Assembly (NCBI GenBank): GCA_903838565.1 | Contig: CAILZB010000038.1 | Span: 1-42,276 of the forward strand | Direction: 5' to 3' | Source: an uncultured beta proteobacterium | GTDB lineage: Bacteria > Pseudomonadota > Gammaproteobacteria > Burkholderiales > Burkholderiaceae_C | DNA: 42,276 nucleotides | Part shown: positions 29,126 through 36,168 of the stretch, in pieces | Layout of the letters: each line of letters opens with the position of its first letter | How positions within the stretch are numbered: position 1 is the stretch's first letter | Program-made: the position numbers and the translations under genes | The notes under the pieces: model-generated | What the model was told of the DNA's origin: nothing | What the model saw: the letters and a program-made list of their open reading frames with translations, nothing else | Database searches by the model: none

Positions 29126-30718
29126 TCAGAAGCGTGCGCTGCCGGCGGCCTGACCCAAAGCAAAGGCCTCTTCAAATACCGAGTAGCCGGCCCAGTCGCT
29201 GTGGGCGAATTGCAGCCTGCCTCCAGTGAGCGTCGCGGCCGGCACGATATGCCGCAGCGTGCCCGGCGTCGGCATCGCCATCGCGTGGCCGTAACGGGTG
29301 ATGGCCACGCGCGTGACCTTGTTGTGCAGGTCCGGGTGCGGCACGGCCAGATCGGCCAGCAGCGCGTCGCGCCAGTGGGTCCAAGGCTGCTCCAACAGGC
29401 GACGCCGACCTTCGGGCGCGTCGCCCAAGGCCAGGTACCAGGTGAGCACGGTGGCGCCGGGTACGCGCTGCAGGCTCTGATGCGTGGCGTCCACGTAGCC
29501 CAGGCTCTGCAACGTTGCGGCAGTCCCGGTCGGGTAGATCACGTTGTCCCAACTCGGCGCTGCGCCGGGGCGGTCGAACAAAGGCTGGGCGATGTGGACA
29601 TTGGCCACGAGCCAGGGCGCGTAGCGGATTTGCGCGGCCCTTTCACGGATCCGGACATCGGGGGTTTGCAGCACGCGCCCAGCCACCAGCAGGGGCAGCG
29701 CGACGATGCAGCGCTCGGCCTGCCAGCGCTCTACCGCTTGCGAAGCCGTGTTGAAGGCATCGATTTCCACACCGTGTTTGCTCTCGGCGATGCGCAGCAC
29801 GATCTGGCCCGTGTGCAACTGGCCCGCCGACTGCAGTGGTGCAGCCAGCCGCTGCGTGAGCCAGGCATTGCCTTGCGGCCAGGTGAACACGCCCTCGCGC
29901 TCGGGCGCGCCCTCGCCCGGGACATGAAAGCCGTGGCGGCTGGCAAAGTAGTGAATTCCGGCCCAGGCCGAGACTGTGGCCAGACCGGCGCCAAAGTCGT
30001 CACGGCAGCAATAGTCGAGGTACCACAGCAGTTGCGCGTCGCTCAAATTCTGCTGGCTCAGCCAGGCTGAAAACGTGATGCCGTCGAGTTCGAGTTGCAG
30101 CGCCGAGGATTGCACACTCGTCACCGGAATCACCCAGCGCGCCGCCTTCCGGGCATGCTCCACCAGCGCAGAGAATCTGCGGTAAGCGGCCAGCGTTTGC
30201 GGCCCCACGCCGTGCAGCGGCAGCATGCCTTCCTGCCATTCGCCGCGAAAGAACAACCGCTCCTGCGGGCTGTGGCACAGATGGCGTTCTTCCCAGACCC
30301 AGCGCCCCGACATGCGCCGGCGCAGGCCCAGTTCCTCCAGCAGATCCTGCACCTGCGGCGCATCGTCGCCCGGCACCGGCAGGTAGTGCGCGCCCATCGG
30401 GCAGGCAATGCCGCCCAGCTGCGTGCCGCGCGCATTGCCACCGGCGCTGTCCTCGAGTTCCAGCAGCACGAAGTCGTTCATTCCGCGCAGGCGCAAGGCC
30501 CGCGCTGCCGCGAGGCCCGCCACGCCGCCGCCGGCGATGAGGACCCGGGTGCGTTGTGTGGTGGTCGGTGCCGGCCAGGTCTTGGTGTCGCGCAGCAGAT
30601 GGCCGCGCTCCAGGCTGATGCCTTCGAACCCGCCTTCGATCTCATGCCGCATTTCGTTGCGCGAATGGCAGCCGATGAGGGGCAGGGCGCTGGCGGCGAG
30701 GAAGTGGCGACGTTGCAT
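29126..30718 (-). CDS. exported FAD-dependent amine-oxidase-like protein with Tat motif and lipobox
   Basis: This 530-residue flavoprotein has an N-terminus (MQRRHFLAASALPLIGC) that combines a twin-arginine motif (RRHFL) with a lipobox (LIGC, Cys17), suggesting Tat export of a folded flavoprotein as a lipoprotein. A Rossmann FAD motif follows (VLIAGGGVAGLAAARAL). The C-terminal FAD-contacting segment HSDWAGYSVFEEAFALGQAA has the form seen in amine oxidases and phytoene-desaturase-like enzymes. The start at 30718 is set by this signal; the frame extending to 30847 lies in an intergenic repeat. It follows the spermidine-synthase-like gene, so oxidation of a polyamine outside the cytosol is a reasonable guess, not shown. 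A CPBP protease gene follows after 45 bases. Confidence 0.82.
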   Translation of the reverse strand: MQRRHFLAASALPLIGCHSRNEMRHEIEGGFEGISLERGHLLRDTKTWPAPTTTQRTRVLIAGGGVAGLAAARALRLRGMNDFVLLELEDSAGGNARGTQLGGIACPMGAHYLPVPGDDAPQVQDLLEELGLRRRMSGRWVWEERHLCHSPQERLFFRGEWQEGMLPLHGVGPQTLAAYRRFSALVEHARKAARWVIPVTSVQSSALQLELDGITFSAWLSQQNLSDAQLLWYLDYCCRDDFGAGLATVSAWAGIHYFASRHGFHVPGEGAPEREGVFTWPQGNAWLTQRLAAPLQSAGQLHTGQIVLRIAESKHGVEIDAFNTASQAVERWQAERCIVALPLLVAGRVLQTPDVRIRERAAQIRYAPWLVANVHIAQPLFDRPGAAPSWDNVIYPTGTAATLQSLGYVDATHQSLQRVPGATVLTWYLALGDAPEGRRRLLEQPWTHWRDALLADLAVPHPDLHNKVTRVAITRYGHAMAMPTPGTLRHIVPAATLTGGRLQFAHSDWAGYSVFEEAFALGQAAGSARF

Positions 30719-30766
30719 GAGGGCTTCGGTCAATGAGCAGCCAATATGGATGGCCACAGTACCTGG

Positions 30767-30882
30767 GGCGTAGCGAGCGGTCCGCGGGCTAGGCGGACGA
30801 AGCGCAGGAGCCGGAACGTACTTCCTGTACGTGAGGATTCCGAGCATCGGACCAACGACGCCCCCAGCCCGCGCAGTAGCCC
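30767..30882. repeat. long structured intergenic repeat-like element
   Basis: The 165 bases between the speE-like gene and the FAD gene contain a nested palindrome. The core is ACGTAC-TTCCT-GTACGT (30816-30832); outside it GGTCCG (30779-30784) pairs with CGGACC (30848-30853); further imperfect pairing joins the CGCGGGCTAGGCG region to CCCCCAGCCCGCG. The sequence CGGAACGTACTTCCTGTACG recalls a dispersed intergenic repeat of Comamonadaceae genomes (memory, unverified). It contains no ORF and could attenuate transcription into the downstream FAD-CPBP-ClpX genes. Confidence 0.6.
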
Positions 30883-30883
30883 T

Positions 30884-32416
30884 TCATTGATGAGCAACTT
30901 TTCCCCACTCCGACTCGTAGGTCGTGACCAGCACCTGATTCGACAGCCGATTCACCTCGGCCGGGACGCGCGCCATGTCAAGCGGAAAGTCGAACAGCAG
31001 CGGCAGGCCCGGAAGGTCCAGAAAGCGCAGGCCGGCGGGAAGTGATGTGGGTTGGCGCCAGGGTCTGCGGCTGGCGATGATGTAGCCCCATTCGCCGAAG
31101 CTGGGGACGTCGGCGTGGTAGGGCGTGGCGTGCAAGCCCACAGACTCCACCGTCTGCACCACGGTCCAGAAGCTCTGGCGCGCCACCAGGGGCGAGGTGG
31201 TCTGGATCACGGCATAGCCGCTGGCCGCGAGACGCTGATCCAGCAGGCCGTAGAACGAGTTGGTGTAGAGCTTGCCGATGGAAAAATTGGTGGGGTCGGG
31301 GAAATCGACGATGATGATGTCGAACGTGTCCGTGCCCTGTTCCAGCCACTTGAAGGCGTCGGCGTTCACGACGTGGACCTTGGGCGATAACAGCGAGCCG
31401 CCGTTGAGCGCGACGAGTGCGGGCTGTTGCGAGAACAGCCTCGTCATGGCCGGGTCCAGCTCCACCAGCGTGACGCTTTCCACGCCCGGGTACTTGAGCA
31501 CTTCGCGCACGGCCATGCCGTCGCCGCCGCCCAGTATCGCCACCTTCTTCACGCCACCGTGCGCCGCCATCGCCGGGTGCACCAGGGCTTCGTGGTAGCG
31601 GTATTCGTCGCGCTGCGAAAACTGCAGGTTGCCGTTGAGAAAAAGCCGGTAGCCCGGCTTGCCGTGCGTCACCACGATGCGCTGGTAGGGCGAGTCCGCC
31701 GTGAATGCGACCCGGTCCTGGTAGAACTTGTCCTCGGCCAGCGAGGTGATCTGTTCCGCCGCGGCAAAGGCGATGCCCAGGGCGATCAGCGTCAGCGCGC
31801 AGGCCAGCGCGTGCGCACCGAAGCGGCGCAGCTCGTGCCGGAACAGCCACAGCGCCCACAGTGCGACGGCGGCGTTCATCAGGCCAAAAAACAGGCCGGT
31901 GCGGATCAGGCCCAGTTGGGGAATGAGCACCAGCGGGAAAGCGATCGACACCGCCAGCGCGCCCAGGTAGTCGAAGGTGAGCACCTGCGACACCAGATCC
32001 TTGAAGGCGACGTCGCGCCGCAGGATGCGCATCACCAGCGGGATCTCCAGCCCCACCAGGATGCCCACCAGTGTCACCAGAGCGTAGAGCAGAAAATGAA
32101 ACGCGCCCGGCAGATAGCCATTGGCCAGGAACAGCAGCGCCGGCATGGCGCCACCGGAGAGCGCCACCAGCAGTTCGATGCGCAGGAAATGGGCCGGCAG
32201 TTGCCGCTCGAAGAAGCGCGAGCCGTAGGAGCCCAGGCCCATGGCGAACAGATAGCTGCCGATGACGGTGGAGAACTGCAGCACCGAGTCGCCCAGCAGA
32301 TAGGAGGCGACGGCGCCCGCTGCGAGCTCGTAGATCAGGCCGCAGGCGGCCACGACGAACACGCTGGCGAGCAGCGCGACCTCGAGCGGACGCGGGGCGA
32401 CGGGGCCGGGTTTCAA
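30884..32416 (-). CDS. membrane-anchored spermidine-synthase-like aminopropyltransferase
   Basis: This 510-residue two-part protein has about six to seven membrane helices in the N-terminal half (for example VALLASVFVVAACGLIYELA and LYALVTLVGILVGLEIPLVM). A cytosolic spermidine-synthase fold follows, with RIVVTHGKPGYRLFLNGNLQ, the decarboxylated-SAM motif AILGGGDGMAVREVLKYP, the acidic VELDP and the catalytic-region DIIIVDFPDPTNFSIG. SpeE enzymes transfer aminopropyl groups from decarboxylated SAM to diamines; membrane-fused versions of unknown substrate accompany DUF350 and DUF4178 genes. No SAM decarboxylase gene is present in the window to supply the donor. It lies 19 bases after the DUF350 gene. 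Confidence 0.88.
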   Translation of the reverse strand: MKPGPVAPRPLEVALLASVFVVAACGLIYELAAGAVASYLLGDSVLQFSTVIGSYLFAMGLGSYGSRFFERQLPAHFLRIELLVALSGGAMPALLFLANGYLPGAFHFLLYALVTLVGILVGLEIPLVMRILRRDVAFKDLVSQVLTFDYLGALAVSIAFPLVLIPQLGLIRTGLFFGLMNAAVALWALWLFRHELRRFGAHALACALTLIALGIAFAAAEQITSLAEDKFYQDRVAFTADSPYQRIVVTHGKPGYRLFLNGNLQFSQRDEYRYHEALVHPAMAAHGGVKKVAILGGGDGMAVREVLKYPGVESVTLVELDPAMTRLFSQQPALVALNGGSLLSPKVHVVNADAFKWLEQGTDTFDIIIVDFPDPTNFSIGKLYTNSFYGLLDQRLAASGYAVIQTTSPLVARQSFWTVVQTVESVGLHATPYHADVPSFGEWGYIIASRRPWRQPTSLPAGLRFLDLPGLPLLFDFPLDMARVPAEVNRLSNQVLVTTYESEWGKVAHQ

Positions 32417-32435
32417 GTGCGCGTCTACAGGAGGG

Positions 32436-32657
32436 TCAACCGTGCACGGCCGCCGCGATGATGATGGAGATGCCCAGGCTCATGGAGCCCACAACGATCG
32501 CCAGCGCGACGTTGTGCTTCTCCACCAGTTCGTGCCAGAGCTTGTAAGGCGTGAGCTTGTCGATCGCGACAAAGCACAGCCAGAACACGACCACGCCCAC
32601 CAGCGCGTAAAGGATGGAGCCGAAAAAGACTCCGGGTTTCAGCCATTCAATTCCCAT
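32436..32657 (-). CDS. short DUF350 membrane protein
   Basis: This 73-residue protein has two membrane helices, FFGSILYALVGVVVFWLCFV and ALAIVVGSMSLGISIIIAAA, separated by the conserved DKLTPYKLWHELVEKHNVAL. This is one DUF350 unit; many family members such as E. coli YjfL are about 130 residues with two units. The family's biochemical role is unknown. It accompanies PspA-like, glutathionylspermidine-synthase-like or spermidine-synthase-like genes. It sits 23 bases after the DUF4178 gene and 19 bases before the speE-like gene, a tight cassette. GGAG lies upstream of its ATG. Confidence 0.88.
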   Translation of the reverse strand: MGIEWLKPGVFFGSILYALVGVVVFWLCFVAIDKLTPYKLWHELVEKHNVALAIVVGSMSLGISIIIAAAVHG

Positions 32658-32680
32658 GATGTCGACTCCTTAAAAATTCT

Positions 32681-34189
32681 TCATTTGTGTCCGCCCCCGC
32701 CCGAGTAGCCGCCGAAGGATCCGCCGGAACTGCGTGCACCGTAGGAGGCGCAGTTTTCGTAGGCCGGATCGCATGAGGAAGAACAGCGGCTCAGCACGGC
32801 GACCAGGATCAGCAACACGACCACCATGATGATGACGTTGCGCAGCCGCTGGCTGTTGTCGGCGCTGAAGGGTGCGACATCGCTGCGTGCGAACATGGCC
32901 TGCTGGCCTTCGAGCTTGAAGGCCTTGGCCACCCCATCGCTGCTGATCAGGCTGCCGCTGGACCACACCGCTTCGGTCGGCGTCTGTTCCAGCGAGAGCA
33001 GGTTTGAGCCGTTGGCAAAGTCGCGGTTTTGCGTGATCTGGCCGCGCTGCACCCGCCAATAGAACTCGCCCGCGACATAGGTGGTCTGCGCGCGATAAGT
33101 GTCTTTGAGCTGGTAGCGCGTTCCCAGATAGCTGGCGCTCTGGCCGTTGCTGTCGCCCATGACGGGCGCGCCCGTGGTGGGTTTGACCAGGCTCCAGCCC
33201 TCCTGCGAATCCACCAGAAAACAAAAGCCGCGCTTCTGGTTGAACAGCAGGTATTCGTTCCAGCCGAAGGATTCATCGTCTCCGGGCTCCGTTCCCAGGC
33301 GATGCTGAAACCCCACCACCTGCCAGGTGACGCCCTGCAGGGTTCCCTGGCTGCCCAGCGGAATCAGCGGCGCCACCGGAGCATCCTGGAGCGCGTGCTG
33401 CAGTTGCGCCCCAACGCCCTGCGACAGGTCGATGAGGCTGTGACACGATGTGCAGGTGATGCTCTTGGTGCTGGCCAAGGTGACGGCGACTGTCGCGCCG
33501 CAGTTCGGGCAGGAAAACTCCTGACCCTTTTCCTCCTTGGCGCTCTCGTCGCGCAAGCCGGTTAGCTTCAGGTCGTCCAGCAGCACGGATCGGCCCAGCG
33601 ACAGCACGGGCTGGCCGCCGGCGAGTGTGGGCCCGTAATCCACGCTCAGCACTTCGCCCTCGGCGCTGCGCAGATCGACCACCGAAAACTCCTGCCCCAA
33701 CGCAGGCAGGTGCGGCAGTTCGCCCTCGGCGGAAATCAGCGACACGGTCTCGTTGGATGCGACGCTGAAGGTCTTGCCGTTGATGGCCGTGGTGCCGCCC
33801 ACGCGAAAGCGGTCTGCCGGGGGCAGCTCACGCTGCGCGTTCAGCGGCAGCGTGAAGACATAGGCGCCGTTGTCGTCGCCGAGCCAGGCGCTGGAGCCAT
33901 CGGCCAGCAGCGCGTGCCATTCGGTCCAGGTGCCTTCGCGGTACTTGTACTGGAGTCTGCCCACCAGCGTGAAGCCCTGGCCATTCCAGGTGCCCGAAGC
34001 CAGCAATTGCATGGGGCTGTGGTCGTCGAACAGCTCGGCCATCTTGCCGATGCGCGACAGCGTTTCGCCGTCGCGCACCACGGTGCTGTGGCAATAGCCG
34101 CAGACCGCGTGCGTGGACTGCGCACTGCGAAACTCCACCGGCGCGCCACAGCCCGGGCAGGGGGCGCGGTAGATACGCTCAGTGGCCAA
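32681..34189 (-). CDS. zinc-ribbon, tandem DUF4178 membrane-anchored protein
   Basis: In this 502-residue protein the N-terminus carries a zinc ribbon (CPGCGAP at 11-17, CGYCHS at 30-35). A DUF4178 domain follows (GTWNGQGFTLVGRLQYKYRE, WTEWHALLADGSSAWLGDDN). A second zinc ribbon lies near 230-255 (CPNCGATV, CTSCHSLID) with a second DUF4178 copy (GVTWQVVGFQHRLG, GWNEYLLFNQKRGFCFLVDS). One membrane helix near the C-terminus (IIMVVVLLILVAVLS) ends in a Cys- and Gly-rich tail (GGSFGGYSGGGGHK). Most of the protein is predicted cytosolic, anchored by its tail. Function is unknown; the zinc ribbons and the SPFH neighbour recall the B. subtilis ydjFGHI cluster. Confidence 0.87.
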   Translation of the reverse strand: MATERIYRAPCPGCGAPVEFRSAQSTHAVCGYCHSTVVRDGETLSRIGKMAELFDDHSPMQLLASGTWNGQGFTLVGRLQYKYREGTWTEWHALLADGSSAWLGDDNGAYVFTLPLNAQRELPPADRFRVGGTTAINGKTFSVASNETVSLISAEGELPHLPALGQEFSVVDLRSAEGEVLSVDYGPTLAGGQPVLSLGRSVLLDDLKLTGLRDESAKEEKGQEFSCPNCGATVAVTLASTKSITCTSCHSLIDLSQGVGAQLQHALQDAPVAPLIPLGSQGTLQGVTWQVVGFQHRLGTEPGDDESFGWNEYLLFNQKRGFCFLVDSQEGWSLVKPTTGAPVMGDSNGQSASYLGTRYQLKDTYRAQTTYVAGEFYWRVQRGQITQNRDFANGSNLLSLEQTPTEAVWSSGSLISSDGVAKAFKLEGQQAMFARSDVAPFSADNSQRLRNVIIMVVVLLILVAVLSRCSSSCDPAYENCASYGARSSGGSFGGYSGGGGHK

Positions 34190-34248
34190 TGGGATTCCCC
34201 TTGGTAATTCCCATTGCGTATGTTGGTACGCCTAGCCCTGCATTTCTT

Positions 34249-34350
34249 CTCTCTTTCTTTTCCCCCCCTATCCCACCCGCCCCCTTCCACCCCCGCCGGG
34301 GCGGAAAGGGGGGCTTCATTTGGCCGCGTGTGGAACAAATAGAGTACACG
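34249..34350 (-). repeat. palindromic G-rich repeat, copy A
   Basis: Read on the minus strand, the element contains GGCCAAATGAAGCCCCCCTT, a hairpin centred on CGCCCCGGCGGGG and a trailing purine-rich GGGGGGGAAAAGAAAG. It aligns along its length with copy B at 34441-34541 in the opposite orientation. The boundaries are approximate, taken from where similarity fades. Confidence 0.65.
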
Positions 34351-34440
34351 TGCCACCGCGCGCTGCATGCGTAGGGAAACAAGTTGCGAACTGTCGAGGT
34401 GCCGATCGCACTGCGAAATCCAACGGTCCAAACCTTCCAC

Positions 34441-34541
34441 CTTGTACCCATTCCCTTTGCATACGGGGCCACATGAAGCTCCCCTCTTTCGCCCGGCGGG
34501 GCGAGAGAGGGGCGGGGGGGCGTGAGTGGGGGAAGAGAAGG
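34441..34541 (+). repeat. palindromic G-rich repeat, copy B
   Basis: The plus strand contains GGCCACATGAAGCTCCCCTC, a near-perfect hairpin CCCCTCTTTCGCCC / GGGGCGAGAGAGGGG (about 34481-34512) and a purine-rich GGGGGAAGAGAAGG end. It matches copy A position by position, with mostly compensated changes in the stem. The paired inverted arrangement resembles REP/BIME-type elements. No associated transposase is nearby. Confidence 0.65.
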
Positions 34542-34629
34542 CATGAATAGCAAGGCCGGATGACTCAAGCGCATGGAAGAATGCAGAACGGTTCTTGCAA
34601 CCATGCCACTGGTTCGGGTGCGAAGAAGT

Positions 34630-35661
34630 CTAGACCAGCTTCTTCAGAAGTTCGGCTTTCTTCGCATCGAACTCTTCCTGTGTCAGGATGCCCTTGCTCT
34701 TGAGGTCGCCAAGTTTTTCCAGCGTGGCCATCACGTCCTCGGCCTTCACGCCCGTGGCAGAGGCGGGCGCTGCACCACTGCCTTGCAATCCCGCCTGCAG
34801 GTTCTGCGCCAGCACCTGGCCCAGCGCCACGCCGGCGCCCAGACCCATCGCGCTGCCAGCGATTCCGCCACCGTCGGAGCCCGCGCCTTCGGCGAATTTG
34901 GGAATCGCCTGCGCCGTCTGGTACTGCATGAACTTGCCCATGTCGTTGCCGACCATGCCCATGCCGATTTTCTGGTCCATGATCTTCTGCAGCTCTTCCG
35001 GCAACGAGACGTTCTGCACCGTCATGCCTTCGAGCTTCAGGCCGATCTTGGCGAATTCAGGCGCGAGCTGCGTCGTCAATGCCTGCGCAAAGGCGAGCTG
35101 GTTCGACGCCAGGTCCAGGAACGGGATGCCGCTGGCGGCGATGGCGTTGCTGATGTTCTGCAGCACCAGGCCGCGCAGCTGGCCGTCCAGGTCGGCCACG
35201 GTGTAGGTGTCGCGCGTGCCCGAAATCTCGGTATGGAACAGCTTGGGGTCGGCCACGCGAAAGCTGTAGTTGCCGAAGGCGCGCAGGCGCACGGCGCCGA
35301 AATCCTTGTCGCGGATGGTGATGGGCTGGGGCGTGCCCCACTTCTGGTCGACCTGCTGGCGCGTGCTGAAGAAGTACACGTCGCTCTTGAACGGGGACTC
35401 GAAAAGCTTGTCCCAGTTCTTCAGGTAGGTCAGCACCGGAATGGTCTGGGTCGTGAGTTTGTACAGGCCGGGACCGAACACGTCGGCGATCTTGCCTTCG
35501 TTCACGAACACCGCCATCTGCGACTCGCGCACGGTGAGCGAGCCGCCGTACTGGATCTCCATGTCGGCCATCGGATAACGCCAGGCCAGCACGCCGTCGG
35601 AGTCCTCGGTCCATTGGAGGATGTCGATAAACTGTTTCTTGATGAAGTCCATCAGTCCCAT
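34630..35661 (-). CDS. SPFH/band-7 protein with SHOCT-like C-terminus (YdjI-type)
   Basis: In this 343-residue protein residues about 25-240 are an SPFH/band-7 domain of the YdjI or virion-core-like type (MADMEIQYGGSLTVRESQMA, GPGLYKLTTQTIPVLTYL, KDFGAVRLRAFGNYSFRVAD, LAPEFAKIGLKLEGMTVQNV). A Gly/Ala-rich hydrophobic stretch follows, then a C-terminal SHOCT-like helical hairpin (TLEKLGDLKSKGILTQEEFD). There is no N-terminal transmembrane helix, unlike flotillins. In B. subtilis YdjI helps bring a PspA homologue to the membrane. It is the first gene of the minus-strand cluster, with a GGAG site before the ATG, and is divergent from a RidA gene across a perfect inverted repeat. No pspA gene is in the window. 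Confidence 0.88.
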   Translation of the reverse strand: MGLMDFIKKQFIDILQWTEDSDGVLAWRYPMADMEIQYGGSLTVRESQMAVFVNEGKIADVFGPGLYKLTTQTIPVLTYLKNWDKLFESPFKSDVYFFSTRQQVDQKWGTPQPITIRDKDFGAVRLRAFGNYSFRVADPKLFHTEISGTRDTYTVADLDGQLRGLVLQNISNAIAASGIPFLDLASNQLAFAQALTTQLAPEFAKIGLKLEGMTVQNVSLPEELQKIMDQKIGMGMVGNDMGKFMQYQTAQAIPKFAEGAGSDGGGIAGSAMGLGAGVALGQVLAQNLQAGLQGSGAAPASATGVKAEDVMATLEKLGDLKSKGILTQEEFDAKKAELLKKLV

Positions 35662-35694
35662 GGTGCAACTCCTGCGTGAGTGATCGAGATCAGA

Positions 35695-35720
35695 ATGATA
35701 CCTGTGCGCGCCCGTATCAT
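35695..35720. promoter_or_regulatory. inverted repeat, candidate operator between SPFH and RidA genes
   Basis: ATGATAC (35695-35701) and GTATCAT (35714-35720) are exact inverted copies separated by 12 bases, about two helical turns centre to centre. They sit in the 81-base divergent spacer, 34 bases from the SPFH start and 23 bases from the RidA start. Each arm also contains TATCAT, a passable -10 box, on opposite strands, so a dimeric regulator here could control both genes. Confidence 0.45.
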
Positions 35721-35742
35721 GCCGTTTTTACCAGGAGCTGCC

Positions 35743-36147
35743 ATGACTCAATCATCCCGCCAAGTCGAGTTTCTGAATTCCCCCGGGCATGCGCGCCTGG
35801 GTCTGCCTTTTGCCGAGGCCGTGCGCGTGGGCAACACGGTCTACCTTTCAGGCCAGTTGGGCAACGTTCCGGGAAAGCTGGAACTGGCGAGCGGCGGCAT
35901 CCGGGCCGAAGCGCGCCAGACCATGGACAACATCAGGACCACGCTGGCAGCGCACGGTCTGACGATGGACCACATCGTCAAATGCACGGTGATGCTCGCC
36001 GACATGGCGGAGTGGGGCGCGTTCAACGAGATCTATCGCAGCTATTTCACCGGCCATCTGCCGGCGCGCAGCGCCTTCGGCTGCAGCGGCCTGGCGCTGG
36101 GAGGCCGGCTGGAAGTGGAGTGCATGGCCGTGGTCTCGCTGGACTGA
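35743..36147 (+). CDS. RidA family (YjgF/YER057c/UK114) deaminase-like protein
   Basis: This 134-residue trimeric-fold protein belongs to a family in which RidA hydrolyses reactive enamine/imine intermediates from pyridoxal-phosphate enzymes. Typical segments are LPFAEAVRVGNTVYLSGQLG, IRAEARQTMDNIRTTLAAHG, IVKCTVMLADMAEWGAFNEI and the closing PARSAFGCSGLALGGRLEVE with the conserved Arg. The start at 35743 is supported by CAGGAG 7 bases upstream; the frame from 35680 would run through the operator-like repeat. It may be a RidA-subfamily member rather than canonical RidA. It is divergent from the SPFH gene. Confidence 0.9.
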   Translation: MTQSSRQVEFLNSPGHARLGLPFAEAVRVGNTVYLSGQLGNVPGKLELASGGIRAEARQTMDNIRTTLAAHGLTMDHIVKCTVMLADMAEWGAFNEIYRSYFTGHLPARSAFGCSGLALGGRLEVECMAVVSLD

Positions 36148-36168
36148 ACGCCGACGCGCTGCGCTGCG

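Larger units (their letters stand above)
34190..34629. other. 440-base gene-free spacer with paired inverted repeats
   Basis: No credible coding sequence was found in any frame between the SPFH and DUF4178 genes; short ORFs here read as Pro/Arg-rich noise. The spacer holds two copies of a palindromic G-rich repeat in opposite orientation (listed separately) and a 90-base unique middle. In related clusters an AdoMet decarboxylase gene can occur near these genes (memory); none is recognisable here. Confidence 0.7.

Noticed and set aside
34179..34604. 141-residue ORF in the SPFH-DUF4178 spacer, considered as an AdoMet decarboxylase remnant
   Set aside because: No decarboxylase motif such as the Ser cleavage site is visible, and the frame runs through both G-rich repeats.
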